Of a stretch of DNA of 64,000 bases, positions 1 to 8,291 are shown in pieces. Each line of letters starts with the position of its first letter. The first letter of the stretch is position 1. The notes under the pieces were generated by a model. That model was not told where the DNA came from and did no database searches. It saw only the letters and a list, made by a program, of their open reading frames with translations. Location of the stretch: the NCBI GenBank assembly GCA_021808665.1, contig JAKBBA010000005.1:44866-108865 (forward strand), in the 5' to 3' direction. The DNA comes from Actinomycetes bacterium. GTDB taxonomy: Bacteria; Actinomycetota; Acidimicrobiia; Acidimicrobiales; Palsa-688. The position numbers and the translations under genes were made by a program.

Positions 1-219
1 CACGGCCAGCTTGCGAAGAGCAGTTTCGCGTGTTCGATCTGGCGGCTCCTCCTGCCACATGAGAAGCTCCAACGCCCGGTGAACAAGAGTTCCTTTTGCG
101 GCGTAAGGCGACGGCGGCTCCGGGAGCCGTTCGATGACGGAAAGGCGGAACGCCAGGGCGCAGTCCTTGAAGGCGGTGACCTTGGAAGGCGACAGCGAGC
201 TAGGAAGAGGCAGTGCCAC
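1..219 (-). CDS. RecB-family exonuclease (PD-(D/E)XK superfamily), N-terminal part only
   Basis: Reading the minus strand from a GTG at 219 gives 73 uninterrupted residues that run off the left edge, so the C-terminus is missing. The start (MALPLPSSLSPSKVTAF) followed by a Cys-containing CALAFRL, a GTLVHRALELL helix and a basic helix matches the N-terminal part of actinobacterial RecB-like exonucleases (PDDEXK_1). In that family the early Cys can ligate an iron-sulfur cluster and the GT-hHRALE segment precedes the nuclease core. The GTG lies one base after the TGA of the upstream gene (221-223), so translation is probably coupled. The catalytic D/E-X-K residues lie outside the window. Confidence 0.72.
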   Translation of the reverse strand, partial: MALPLPSSLSPSKVTAFKDCALAFRLSVIERLPEPPSPYAAKGTLVHRALELLMWQEEPPDRTRETALRKLAV

Positions 220-220
220 G

Positions 221-2110
221 TCAGAACGATTCGGCGAAGGCCCGACCGACTTCTCCGGGAGCGGTCATCGGTCCGAAGTGGTCGAGGGATTCGAAAGAGC
301 GGAACCGTCCTTTTGGGATTCGGGAGGCGATCGTCTCCGCCCACGAGCCGACCGGGTCGTCGCCTTTCCTGCCGGCGAAAACCGTTACCGGCGCTTGGAT
401 CGCCCCGAGGAGGTTCCAAGTCGGGCTGGCAGGTGCCATGTCGAACACGGCGGCTTCGTCGTCGGGCCTGCAGGCGAGGCTTACGGAGCCGTCGGCGTTG
501 TCGACGAAGCCGTGCTCGACGTAAAGCTCTAGGCACGCCGGCGAGAACTCGGCGAAAGGGGGTTTCGAGCGGTAGTTGGCGATCGCGGCGGAACGCGAGT
601 CGAACGTCGCTCTGCGCTTCCTGGCGAGAGTGGCAAGCGAGACGGAAGTTCGCGTCCGCCCCGGCCCCTGCGTCTCTTCGGCGGCTGCTGGCGGGGTCCC
701 GTCAGGGTCACGCGCCCACGGCGGGACCACCACCGGCTCGTAGCAGCAGATCGAATCGAAAGTCCCCGGGCGGGCCGCCTCGGCGAGCAGCGCTACGCCG
801 CCCCCTAGGGAATGGCCGCCGATCCGCCAGCCGTCACCGCCCAGCAAGTCGATAACCTCAAGCAGGTCTGAGGCGAGAAGCTCCCACTCGAAGCGGCCGT
901 CGGCGGGCCGATTCGAAGAACCGTGCCCTGCCTGGTCGAGCGCCCAAACGCTGAAGCGGTCGGTCAACTGTTCGGCCACGGGAGCCCAGCAGCGACCGTG
1001 GAACCCGGTCGCGTGAGCGAGCATGAGCGGCGGGCCGTCACCGCCGAGGCGGTGCACTGCGAGCTTCATCGTCGAAGGGCCCCGCACGGCTATCCACGTC
1101 GTTTCCACCGAAGTCAACCTAGACGATCGACCGTAAGCCTTGGCTCTCGGGGCTGGGACGCTTTGGCCTTCGGGGGCGGGCCGGCACTGGGAGGCGGGTC
1201 CGCCCTGGAGCATGCATGCGAGCTGGTAGGCGTTGACAACCGGAGCCGAACCCGGACCGTTGCCCATGACTATGTGGGTTTCTGATGCGGAGCCGGCTAG
1301 GTCGCTGAGGGTGCCCACCCAGCCTTCGAGCTCCGCCCGCGAGTAAAGGTGTGCTGATCTCCAGTTCCGGGAAACCGTGCCGTGGGTTCCGGCGAACCGC
1401 ACGAACGCGAGATCCGACGTGCACGCCACCCGGCGGGCGGCGCCCCTGGGGTCCCCGACTGGGGTGGCGGTGCAGACAAGGGCGACGTTACGGTCGTCGA
1501 GCCACTCCAAGAACCCTTCCTGATCGCTCGACGGGTACCAACGCGTCGACGGCAGCTCCACAGCCACCGCTGCGCCGCCGAGGTGCGCCACTGCCGCCTC
1601 TATGGTGTCGAGGTTCTGCCGGCGGGGACTGAACCATCGCGGGTAGCGCAGCAGGACCGCCCCAAGGCGCCCGGCCTGGAGGAGAGGTCGAATCGAGTGA
1701 ACGAAACGTTCCCAGCACTCCTCGACCACTTCGGCTGGGAGATGTGCGGCGTAGAGCTGCCGGCTGTCTTTAAAGCGGGGAATCACGCTGCCCCGCAGGT
1801 CCGGCCACAAAGAGTCGGGCACGGTAGGGCAGCCGGTGAGAAGCGACCAGGCGCTCACGTCGAAACGGAACCCCGCTGCGGAGCGCTGCACCCATCTCGA
1901 CGTGACGTCAGCGCTGGGCGGGTACCGGAAAGTGGTGGTCACCTCGCACACCGAGAACGTCGACGAGTAGAACCCGAGCCGTTGGCTGGCGTCCATGGAC
2001 TTTCGCGGGTACAGCACTTGCGATTGGACAAGCCCCCGGTCAGCCCAAGAGTCGGTCCCGACACGCACCCCTGAGCGCGCGAGGTCGGCGAGGCAGTCGA
2101 AAGGGGTCAC
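221..2110 (-). CDS. DUF72 (YecE-like) domain fused to an alpha/beta hydrolase
   Basis: A 629-residue ORF with two domains. Residues about 15-290 look like DUF72/YecE, a TIM-barrel family of unknown function (RVGTDSWADRGL near the start, FVRFAGT late in the domain). Residues about 332-629 are an alpha/beta hydrolase: the HATGFHG oxyanion region, nucleophile elbow GHSLGG (Ser434) and a late His611 (LDHFG). The substrate is unknown. No stop separates the domains, but the hydrolase could be a separate gene starting at TTG 1117 or ATG 1069. An internal GTG at residue 14 would give a more typical DUF72 N-terminus and leave more room for a promoter facing malQ. It is translationally coupled to the exonuclease gene downstream. 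Confidence 0.75.
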   Translation of the reverse strand: MTPFDCLADLARSGVRVGTDSWADRGLVQSQVLYPRKSMDASQRLGFYSSTFSVCEVTTTFRYPPSADVTSRWVQRSAAGFRFDVSAWSLLTGCPTVPDSLWPDLRGSVIPRFKDSRQLYAAHLPAEVVEECWERFVHSIRPLLQAGRLGAVLLRYPRWFSPRRQNLDTIEAAVAHLGGAAVAVELPSTRWYPSSDQEGFLEWLDDRNVALVCTATPVGDPRGAARRVACTSDLAFVRFAGTHGTVSRNWRSAHLYSRAELEGWVGTLSDLAGSASETHIVMGNGPGSAPVVNAYQLACMLQGGPASQCRPAPEGQSVPAPRAKAYGRSSRLTSVETTWIAVRGPSTMKLAVHRLGGDGPPLMLAHATGFHGRCWAPVAEQLTDRFSVWALDQAGHGSSNRPADGRFEWELLASDLLEVIDLLGGDGWRIGGHSLGGGVALLAEAARPGTFDSICCYEPVVVPPWARDPDGTPPAAAEETQGPGRTRTSVSLATLARKRRATFDSRSAAIANYRSKPPFAEFSPACLELYVEHGFVDNADGSVSLACRPDDEAAVFDMAPASPTWNLLGAIQAPVTVFAGRKGDDPVGSWAETIASRIPKGRFRSFESLDHFGPMTAPGEVGRAFAESF

Positions 2111-2132
2111 GCCACAAGGCTAGGTTGGCAGT

Positions 2133-4016
2133 GTGACTGAGTGGGTGGACCCTGGGCTTTGGGGGGTTTACCCCGGCTTTTTCGACGTCGCCGGCGTCTG
2201 GCACGAAGCGTCCGACGAGGCGGTGCGAGTCGTGCTGGAAAAGATGGGGGCGACGGCCAGCGGGCCGCCCGCCCCGCTGGCTGTGACAGTCCGGACGGAT
2301 CACCCGCTGCCTTCGCTCGGCCCGGGGATCGTCGTCCTCGAGGACGGTACGGAGATTCCGGCGTCGGCCGGCCTTCCAGGAGGCCTGGCATCTGGCTATC
2401 ACAGCTTCGTATCCGACGACGGTGACGTCACCCCGCTCGTCGTCAGTCCTGGTCGCGCCCCTTGTCCTTCCGAGCACGAGTGGGGTTTCTCGGTTCAGCT
2501 GTACGCTTCGCGCTCGAAGCGCAGCTGGGGTATAGGCGACCTGGGAGATCTGGAGCGTATCGGGCGCTGGGCGGGCGGTCTAGGAGCCGGTTTCACCATG
2601 GTGAACCCGCTGCACGCACCGTGCCCGGGTGCTCACGTCGAGCCGAGCCCCTACTATCCGGGCAGTCGCTGCTTCAAGAACCCGCTTTATATCGACGTGG
2701 ACGCCCTGGCAGTGCAGGACACGACGGCTGCTCTGGTGTCCGGCGTTGCGGAGGAGGCCCGAGGTTTCAACTCCACCCGGCGGATCGATCACAGCCGGGT
2801 GTGGCACGCCAAGTCGGCGGCTCTTGAGGCGATCTTCGCGGCGGCCGGCAGTTTCGACTCCGACCGCCGGCTTCAGGACTACATCGATGCGCAAGGTGAA
2901 GGCCTAGCCGTGTACGCCACGTTCTGCGCCCTCGTAGAATCCTACGGATCCGACTGGCGTCGCTGGCCCACCCACCTGCGCGACCCGGCCGTGGCCGCAG
3001 ACCTTTGCGCTGGAGGGCCCGCCGAGTTCCTGCGACGGGTGCGCTATCACAGCTGGCTTCAGTATCTCCTCGACGGCCAACTTGGCGGGGCTTCCGCTGC
3101 GCTCGGCCTCGTATCCGACCTAGCGGTGGGTGTCGACCCCAACGGCGCCGACGCGTGGATGTACCGGGGTTGCTTCGCGGAGGGGACGCGGGTGGGCGCT
3201 CCGCCCGACGAGTTCAACACCCTCGGCCAAGACTGGGGGCTCGCCCCGTTCGACCCGTGGAGGCTTCGCTCCAACGGGTACCTTCCTTGGATACGGGCTC
3301 TTCGAGCTACCTTCCGGCACGCCAAGGGGATTCGCGTTGATCACGTGATGGGCCTGTGGCGCCTTTACTGGATACCCGAAGGCCACGGCGCTGCCGAAGG
3401 GGTTTACGTCCGCTATCCCCACGACGACCTGCTCAACATCCTCACATTGGAAGCCGAGCGCGCCGGGGCGCTCGTGGTAGGCGAAGACCTGGGCACCGTC
3501 GAGGAGGGAGTCCGCGAGGAGCTCTCAGCTCGCCAGGTTCTCTCCTACCGCTTGTGGTGGTTCGAGGACGCTCCCAGCGCCACCTGGCCTGAGATGGCTA
3601 TGGGGGCTGTCACCACCCATGACTTGCCAACCGTCGCCGGCGTGTACAACGGCTCGGACCTGCAGGCACAGCGTTCCATAGGCGCCCGACCCAACGAGGA
3701 GTCCTCGGCTCATCTCGCAGCGAAGGTGCGGGCGGTGAGCGGCGGCGGGGACGCAGGCATTGCGGATTCAGGCGGTGGGGGCGACGGCGGCGCCGCAGGG
3801 GCTGTGTCGGCCGTCTACCGAGACCTTGGCCGATCGCCGTGCAGGCTTTTGACGGTGACTCTCGACGACGTGGCGGTAGTCGAGGAGCGCCCGAACATGC
3901 CCGGCACGACACGAGAGCAGTGGCCGAACTGGTCGCTGGCGCTACCAATGCCATTGGAGGACCTTGAGGACAGCCCAATGGCCGCCGACATCGCTTCGAG
4001 CGTCTCGCGTAAGTGA
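2133..4016 (+). CDS. malQ: 4-alpha-glucanotransferase (amylomaltase, GH77)
   Basis: This enzyme transfers alpha-1,4-glucan segments between maltodextrins in the cytoplasm during maltose/glycogen metabolism. The 627-residue protein has the GH77 signatures: SPYYPGSRCFKNPLYID near 170, DEFNTLGQDWGLAPFDP in the middle, the nucleophile Asp403 in GIRVDHVMGLWRLYW, the acid/base Glu451 in VVGEDLGTVEEG, and the third carboxylate in THDLPTVAGV near 496. The first ~120 residues form the extra N-terminal domain usual in actinobacterial MalQ. A Gly/Ala-rich stretch near 540-555 is low complexity. The start is GTG 2133, 22 bp from the divergent DUF72 ORF. The stop overlaps the ligase start as GTGA. Confidence 0.93.
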   Translation: MTEWVDPGLWGVYPGFFDVAGVWHEASDEAVRVVLEKMGATASGPPAPLAVTVRTDHPLPSLGPGIVVLEDGTEIPASAGLPGGLASGYHSFVSDDGDVTPLVVSPGRAPCPSEHEWGFSVQLYASRSKRSWGIGDLGDLERIGRWAGGLGAGFTMVNPLHAPCPGAHVEPSPYYPGSRCFKNPLYIDVDALAVQDTTAALVSGVAEEARGFNSTRRIDHSRVWHAKSAALEAIFAAAGSFDSDRRLQDYIDAQGEGLAVYATFCALVESYGSDWRRWPTHLRDPAVAADLCAGGPAEFLRRVRYHSWLQYLLDGQLGGASAALGLVSDLAVGVDPNGADAWMYRGCFAEGTRVGAPPDEFNTLGQDWGLAPFDPWRLRSNGYLPWIRALRATFRHAKGIRVDHVMGLWRLYWIPEGHGAAEGVYVRYPHDDLLNILTLEAERAGALVVGEDLGTVEEGVREELSARQVLSYRLWWFEDAPSATWPEMAMGAVTTHDLPTVAGVYNGSDLQAQRSIGARPNEESSAHLAAKVRAVSGGGDAGIADSGGGGDGGAAGAVSAVYRDLGRSPCRLLTVTLDDVAVVEERPNMPGTTREQWPNWSLALPMPLEDLEDSPMAADIASSVSRK

Positions 4017-5149
4017 CGTTACCTCTGACGCCGCCGGTCGAGCCGATGCTCGCCCGCTCCAGCGCGGAGATCCCGCCAGGTGACTTCTTCTACGAGCCGA
4101 AATGGGACGGCTTTCGTTGCATCGCCTTCTGCGACGGACCGCAGGTGGAGTTGCAGAGCCGCAACTGCCGTTCGCTTAGCAGGTACTTCCCCGAGCTGAC
4201 AGCCCACATGGGCGAAGTGCTCGCTACGAAGTGCGTTCTAGACGGCGAGATCGTGATAGCCGGTCCTAGGGGACTCGACTTCGAAGCCCTCTCGGGGCGG
4301 ATCCACCCGGCGAGCTCACGGGTTGCCGCGCTCGCAGAGACCCACCCGGCGAGCTTCGTAGCTTTCGACGTCCTTGCAGTGGGAGACACGCTGACAACCG
4401 GCGAGCCGTTCCACCTGAGGCGCGAGATACTTGAGGGGATTTTCGCGGACAGCCGGCCGCCGCTTCACTTGACGCCGGTCACCAGGAACCTTCTAGTAGC
4501 ACGGGAGTGGTTCTCCCGCTTCGAAGGAGCCGGCCTGGACGGCGTAGTCGCCAAGCCTGCCGACATGGCGTACTTTCCGGCGAGGCGGGAGATGATCAAA
4601 GTGAAGCATCGTCGGACGGGAGATTTTGTGGTCGGCGGGTTCCGATGGTATCGGTCGGACACGTCGATGGTCGGTTCGTTGATGCTCGGGCTGTACGACG
4701 GACCGGACTTGCATCACGTCGGTGTGATCGGGTCTTTCCCCGTTGCACAAAGACGCAAGCTCGTCGAGGAGCTCGCCGGGTACCGCAACCCACCCCGACA
4801 CCCGTGGGTCGCAGCTTCATTCGACGGTGGGCCCGAACGCGAAGGCGCAGAGGTGGGACTTGACGAGCGCATGGGGATACGGCCGAGCCGGCCGAGCAGG
4901 TGGAGTGCAGGCAAGGACCTCTCTTTCGAGGCGTTGCGCCCGCATCTCGTCGTCGAGGCCGAGTTCGAGCAGCTCCAGGCGGGCAGGCTCCGCCACACCG
5001 CCCGCTTCGTTCGCTGGCGACCGGACCGGGAGCCCTTTAGTGCCACCTTCGACCAGCTCGACGTGGCGGTCCCGGTACTGCTCAGCGAAGTTTTCGGAGC
5101 TGGATCGGCCGGCGTCGAAGGAGCCGGATCAGCCGGCGTTGAAGCGTGA
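4013..5149 (+). CDS. ligC: ATP-dependent DNA ligase, LigC type
   Basis: A 378-residue stand-alone ATP-dependent DNA ligase. It has the nucleotidyltransferase motifs in order: motif I EPKWDGFR with adenylated Lys30, the SRNCRSLSRYFPE block, motif III FVAFDVLAVG, motif IV GLDGVVAKPAD and motif V MIKVKHRRTGDFVVGGF, then an OB-fold domain. Length and motif wording fit mycobacterial LigC, an accessory ligase in DNA repair, rather than the essential NAD-dependent LigA. No Ku or LigD polymerase/nuclease domain is next to it. The start overlaps the malQ stop by 4 bases. The C-terminus ends in a duplicated GSAGVEGA unit from a 24-bp tandem repeat near 5100-5147. The last 21 bp overlap the opposing dehydrogenase. 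Confidence 0.88.
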   Translation: MTLPLTPPVEPMLARSSAEIPPGDFFYEPKWDGFRCIAFCDGPQVELQSRNCRSLSRYFPELTAHMGEVLATKCVLDGEIVIAGPRGLDFEALSGRIHPASSRVAALAETHPASFVAFDVLAVGDTLTTGEPFHLRREILEGIFADSRPPLHLTPVTRNLLVAREWFSRFEGAGLDGVVAKPADMAYFPARREMIKVKHRRTGDFVVGGFRWYRSDTSMVGSLMLGLYDGPDLHHVGVIGSFPVAQRRKLVEELAGYRNPPRHPWVAASFDGGPEREGAEVGLDERMGIRPSRPSRWSAGKDLSFEALRPHLVVEAEFEQLQAGRLRHTARFVRWRPDREPFSATFDQLDVAVPVLLSEVFGAGSAGVEGAGSAGVEA

Positions 5150-6037
5150 CATCATCTCGAACAGGAAAGCGGTTTCCTCCCCGGCGCTCGCCGGGACGCT
5201 GTAGCCGGTCTCGTCGTGTATCTCAGAGAGATGGTCGGCTACGTCCTCCACGGTGAGATCCGGGTTGAAGTAGCCCTTCGTCATCCCTACGAAGAATCGT
5301 GCCACGCGCCCCGCTGCGACGGTGAAAACTTCTCCGCTCACCGAGCACTCCTGCGACGCCAGCCAGGCGACCACAGGGGACACCAACTCGGGGCGCAGCT
5401 TCTCCACGGCGTCCCCCATCAGGTCCTCGGTCATCCTCGTTCGGGCTAGAGGCGCTATGGCGTTCACTTTGATGTTGTACTTGGCGCCTTCGAGAGCCAG
5501 AACCCGGGTGAGGCCCACCAGCCCCATCTTCGCTGCGCCGTAGTTAGCCTGGCCGAAATTGCCGAGCACGCCCGACTGGGAAGTCGTGTTTATGACACGG
5601 CCGTAGCCCTGCTCGCGCATTTTCACCCACGCCGGCTGGGTGACGTAGAACGCTCCTTTCAGGTGCACGTCGAGGACCGGCTCGAGAAGCTCCGGGGTGA
5701 GGTTGTGGAAAGTCTTGTCCCGGAGGATGCCCGCATTGTTCACGACGATGTCGACCTGGCCGAAAGCCTCCAGGGCGTGGTCGACGATCGCCTTTCCGCC
5801 TTCAGCGGTGGCGACGCTGTTGGTGTCGGGGACCGCCTCGCCGCCCGCCTGTGCTATCTCGTCCGCAACCCTCTGTGCCGGCCCGCGGTCCGCACCCTCG
5901 CCGTGAACGGACCCGCCGACGTCGTTGACCACGACGCGCGCCCCTCTGGAGGCCATAAGCAGGGCGTGCTGGCGGCCGAGACCCCCGCCCGCCCCGGTAA
6001 CGATCGCAACCCGTCCGTCGAAACCTATCTCTGTCAC
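5129..6037 (-). CDS. Short-chain dehydrogenase, (3R)-hydroxyacyl-CoA dehydrogenase type
   Basis: A 302-residue SDR enzyme. It shows the Rossmann motif TGAGGGLGRQHA (residues 15-26), NNAG, the catalytic Ser of TTSQSGV and YxxxK (YGAAK). The longer C-terminus and the VVVNDVGGSVHGEG segment resemble the dehydrogenase domain of multifunctional beta-oxidation enzyme type 2, so a (3R)-hydroxyacyl-CoA or related lipid/steroid substrate is likely; the exact substrate is unknown. Start GTG 6037. It is the last gene of a minus-strand run after the methyltransferase and the flavoprotein. Confidence 0.85.
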   Translation of the reverse strand: MTEIGFDGRVAIVTGAGGGLGRQHALLMASRGARVVVNDVGGSVHGEGADRGPAQRVADEIAQAGGEAVPDTNSVATAEGGKAIVDHALEAFGQVDIVVNNAGILRDKTFHNLTPELLEPVLDVHLKGAFYVTQPAWVKMREQGYGRVINTTSQSGVLGNFGQANYGAAKMGLVGLTRVLALEGAKYNIKVNAIAPLARTRMTEDLMGDAVEKLRPELVSPVVAWLASQECSVSGEVFTVAAGRVARFFVGMTKGYFNPDLTVEDVADHLSEIHDETGYSVPASAGEETAFLFEMMSRFNAG

Positions 6038-6087
6038 GGCGGATACGGTAGCGGCGAACTATGACCGCTTCCAAACCGGGGGTGGGC

Positions 6088-7326
6088 TCACCCGTTGGGC
6101 GTCGCACGGTAAGCGCCTGGCCTGGCTAGCATCCCCGGCCTCCAGCGCTGAGGGGTTGCAAGGACTGCTCTCGGGTAGTCCTCGAACATCCAACGGGCGA
6201 AGTTCGATCGGCTCCAGTCGCTCCAGGAGATGATCGACAGCGCCTTGGCGGGACCTCCCTGGCGGGCCAGTACGCTCGAGAACACGCGCGACATGCCATG
6301 GTCTATCTGCATGCCCCAGCGCAGCGTGCGCTCGTAGCTCCCGGCCGCCTTGTCCGGCCGGCAAGGGCCGGCTCGGGAGATGCAACTCACGGCGAGGACG
6401 CCTGTCTCAAGCGCCTGGGCGATGCCCTCGCCGGTCATCGGATCGCACGATCCGGCTGCGTCACCGCAAAAAAGGACCCTCCCTCCCAGTGCTGACAGAG
6501 GTGCGCGCCCCAGGTAGGTGGGGATGGGCCACGAGGACCACCGTCCCGCGGGGACGGTGCGCGGCCCCAGAACCTCAGCTATGCCCGGACGGCTCGTCCA
6601 GTCCACGCGCTGGCCGCGCAGGCCGCTCGCGTGGGCTTGGCTGTCACGCAGAACTCCGTAGCCGACGTTCACCAGCCCGTTGGCGAGCGGGAAGGACCAG
6701 GCGTATCCCGGTAGCATGTCAGGCTCGAAGAAGACCCACAGGTCCCTTGCCAGGGGACCGGCGCCGGCCAGGTACTCCCGGCCTGCGACCCACTCGCCTC
6801 GGTAGCCGGGCTGGTCCGAGCCGACCAGCTTGCGGACAGCGGACCACATCCCGTCGGCGGCAAGCACGTAGCCAGCTGTCAAGCTCAGATCGGAGGCGGT
6901 TCTCACTTCGACCGACGAACCAGAGGGTGAGCCCTTCACGCTTGTGACAGCCTGCCCCTCGAAGACCGCCGCCCCGGCCTTTCGTGCTAGGTCCACCAGG
7001 GCTGCGTCGAGGTGATATCGCCTGGCGCTGACGGCGAACAGCCCTTCGGCGGGCAGCGGCAGCTCAAGTCTCCGCAGCCCGGGAGCCGCCACGACAGCGC
7101 GCGACGCCGACTGCCATGACTGCACCGAAGCCGGCGCCAGGCCCAGAGCCTCCAGGCTCCGCAGGGCAGCCGCAGTGAGACCATCCCCGCAGCACTTGTC
7201 CCGCGGGAACCGGGCTTTGTCGATGACGGCCGTCCGCAACCCGTGGCGAGCTGCTGTGATGGCAGCAGAGGCGCCGGCCGGGCCTGCGCCGACGACGACG
7301 GCGTCGAAGCGCGAGCTCACCTCCAC
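6088..7326 (-). CDS. Geranylgeranyl reductase family FAD-dependent oxidoreductase
   Basis: About 412 residues from GTG 7326. The N-terminal FAD-binding Rossmann motif is DAVVVGAGPAGASAA, followed by the family signature RDKCCGDGLT (usually KPCGGGL) and the second FAD site FCGDAAGSCDPMTGEGIA. These proteins reduce isoprenoid double bonds in, for example, menaquinone side chains (mycobacterial MenJ) or polyprenyl lipids. The adjacent methyltransferase would suit a quinone role, but that is inference. The open frame extends upstream to 7662, but those ~110 Arg-rich residues are an antisense-type shadow of the methyltransferase. The 7326 start is 5 bp past the methyltransferase stop with an AGG about 8 nt upstream; GTG 7320 is an alternative. 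Confidence 0.86.
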   Translation of the reverse strand: MEVSSRFDAVVVGAGPAGASAAITAARHGLRTAVIDKARFPRDKCCGDGLTAAALRSLEALGLAPASVQSWQSASRAVVAAPGLRRLELPLPAEGLFAVSARRYHLDAALVDLARKAGAAVFEGQAVTSVKGSPSGSSVEVRTASDLSLTAGYVLAADGMWSAVRKLVGSDQPGYRGEWVAGREYLAGAGPLARDLWVFFEPDMLPGYAWSFPLANGLVNVGYGVLRDSQAHASGLRGQRVDWTSRPGIAEVLGPRTVPAGRWSSWPIPTYLGRAPLSALGGRVLFCGDAAGSCDPMTGEGIAQALETGVLAVSCISRAGPCRPDKAAGSYERTLRWGMQIDHGMSRVFSSVLARQGGPAKALSIISWSDWSRSNFARWMFEDYPRAVLATPQRWRPGMLARPGAYRATPNG

Positions 7327-7331
7327 CCCAC

Positions 7332-8138
7332 TTACCTGCCTGCCATGACCTCGACGTGCACGACGACGAAGACACCCTCGGGGGTCTCGGCCCAGCGCGA
7401 CCAGGCTTGGGCCATCTCCTCCAGGTCGCCTCTGGACGCCAGGCCGTAGCGGACTGCCTGGGAAGCGAAGCCGGAGTCGACGCATCGACGGGACCACGTG
7501 CCGCCCCAGAACTGCCGCGAGGCTTCGTCGGCCATCGTCCACGTTGAGCTCGAAACGGCGAGATCCGTGAAACCAGCTTCTCGTACCTGGGACGGCAACT
7601 TGCGTCCCGCGTCGCTGTCGGCGCCGTTGCGTTCGCAGACAGCCTGGTACACGCTTCGCCACCGGTCGAGTCGATCGTCGTCGGGGTACCAGGTGAACGC
7701 AGAGTAGACTGCGTCTCTCACTGCGAGAAGGCCGTTGGGTCTCAAGACTCTGCGCATCTCCGACAGCGCCGCTACCGGACGGCTTAGATGCTGCAGCACT
7801 TGATGGGCGTGGACCACGTCGAAGCTGTGGTCGGCGAAACCCAGAAGGTACACGTCGCCGACCTCGAAACGGACCGAAGACGCCACAGAAGTGGCCTGGT
7901 CGAGCACCGTGGGCTCACGGTCTACACCCACCGTGGGGCCCGGCGCCACCTTCGCCGCCAGGTCAGCCGTCAAGGTCCCAGGCCCGCAACCCACGTCGAG
8001 TAGGGACATCCCCGGGCGCAGCCTGCCTAGGAGGTAGGCGGCCGAGTTTGCGGCTGTCCGCCACCGGTGGCTTGCCAACACAGCTTCGGAGTGCCCGTGG
8101 GTGTAGGTGTCTGCGCCGCCTTGGCCTTCGCTGTCCAC
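7332..8138 (-). CDS. SAM-dependent class I methyltransferase (UbiE/Methyltransf_11-like)
   Basis: A 268-residue protein with motif I LLDVGCGPGTLTADLA (about 46-61), the acidic motif II VGVDRE, motif post-II FEVGDVYLLGFADHSFDVV and a VLRPNGLLAVRD motif, so it binds S-adenosylmethionine. The C-terminal half is specific, with many Trp residues, and does not name a substrate. It is the first gene of a three-gene minus-strand run and nearly abuts the geranylgeranyl-reductase-like gene, so it may act on the same isoprenoid or quinone lipid. GTG start at 8138. A 153-bp region separates it from the divergent tmsA. Confidence 0.82.
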   Translation of the reverse strand: MDSEGQGGADTYTHGHSEAVLASHRWRTAANSAAYLLGRLRPGMSLLDVGCGPGTLTADLAAKVAPGPTVGVDREPTVLDQATSVASSVRFEVGDVYLLGFADHSFDVVHAHQVLQHLSRPVAALSEMRRVLRPNGLLAVRDAVYSAFTWYPDDDRLDRWRSVYQAVCERNGADSDAGRKLPSQVREAGFTDLAVSSSTWTMADEASRQFWGGTWSRRCVDSGFASQAVRYGLASRGDLEEMAQAWSRWAETPEGVFVVVHVEVMAGR

Positions 8139-8291
8139 GACGGGTCAGGTTACCCCGGGGAGCGCAAGATCGGACTTAACTGCCACGTGTCCGACTGCAA
8201 TCTGACCGGACGGCTGGTTAGCTTTCCCGCTGAGTCACATCTGGATCGCAGACGCAGACGCCGCCGGCTACGGCGGTTAACCTCGCGTGTC

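Noticed and set aside
79..855. Long plus-strand frames (79-855, 134-532, 1382-2074) opposite the DUF72-hydrolase gene
   Set aside because: Arg/Ser/Pro-rich products without domains, fully antisense to a gene with clear motifs; typical high-GC shadow frames.
7327..7662. 110-residue N-terminal extension of the geranylgeranyl-reductase-like protein
   Set aside because: It lies within the methyltransferase gene in another frame and precedes the Rossmann motif that should be near the N-terminus.
8067..8291. 75-residue N-terminal extension of tmsA
   Set aside because: Arg-rich, no homology pattern, and it covers the divergent promoter region and the start of the methyltransferase gene; ATG 8292 fits the family.
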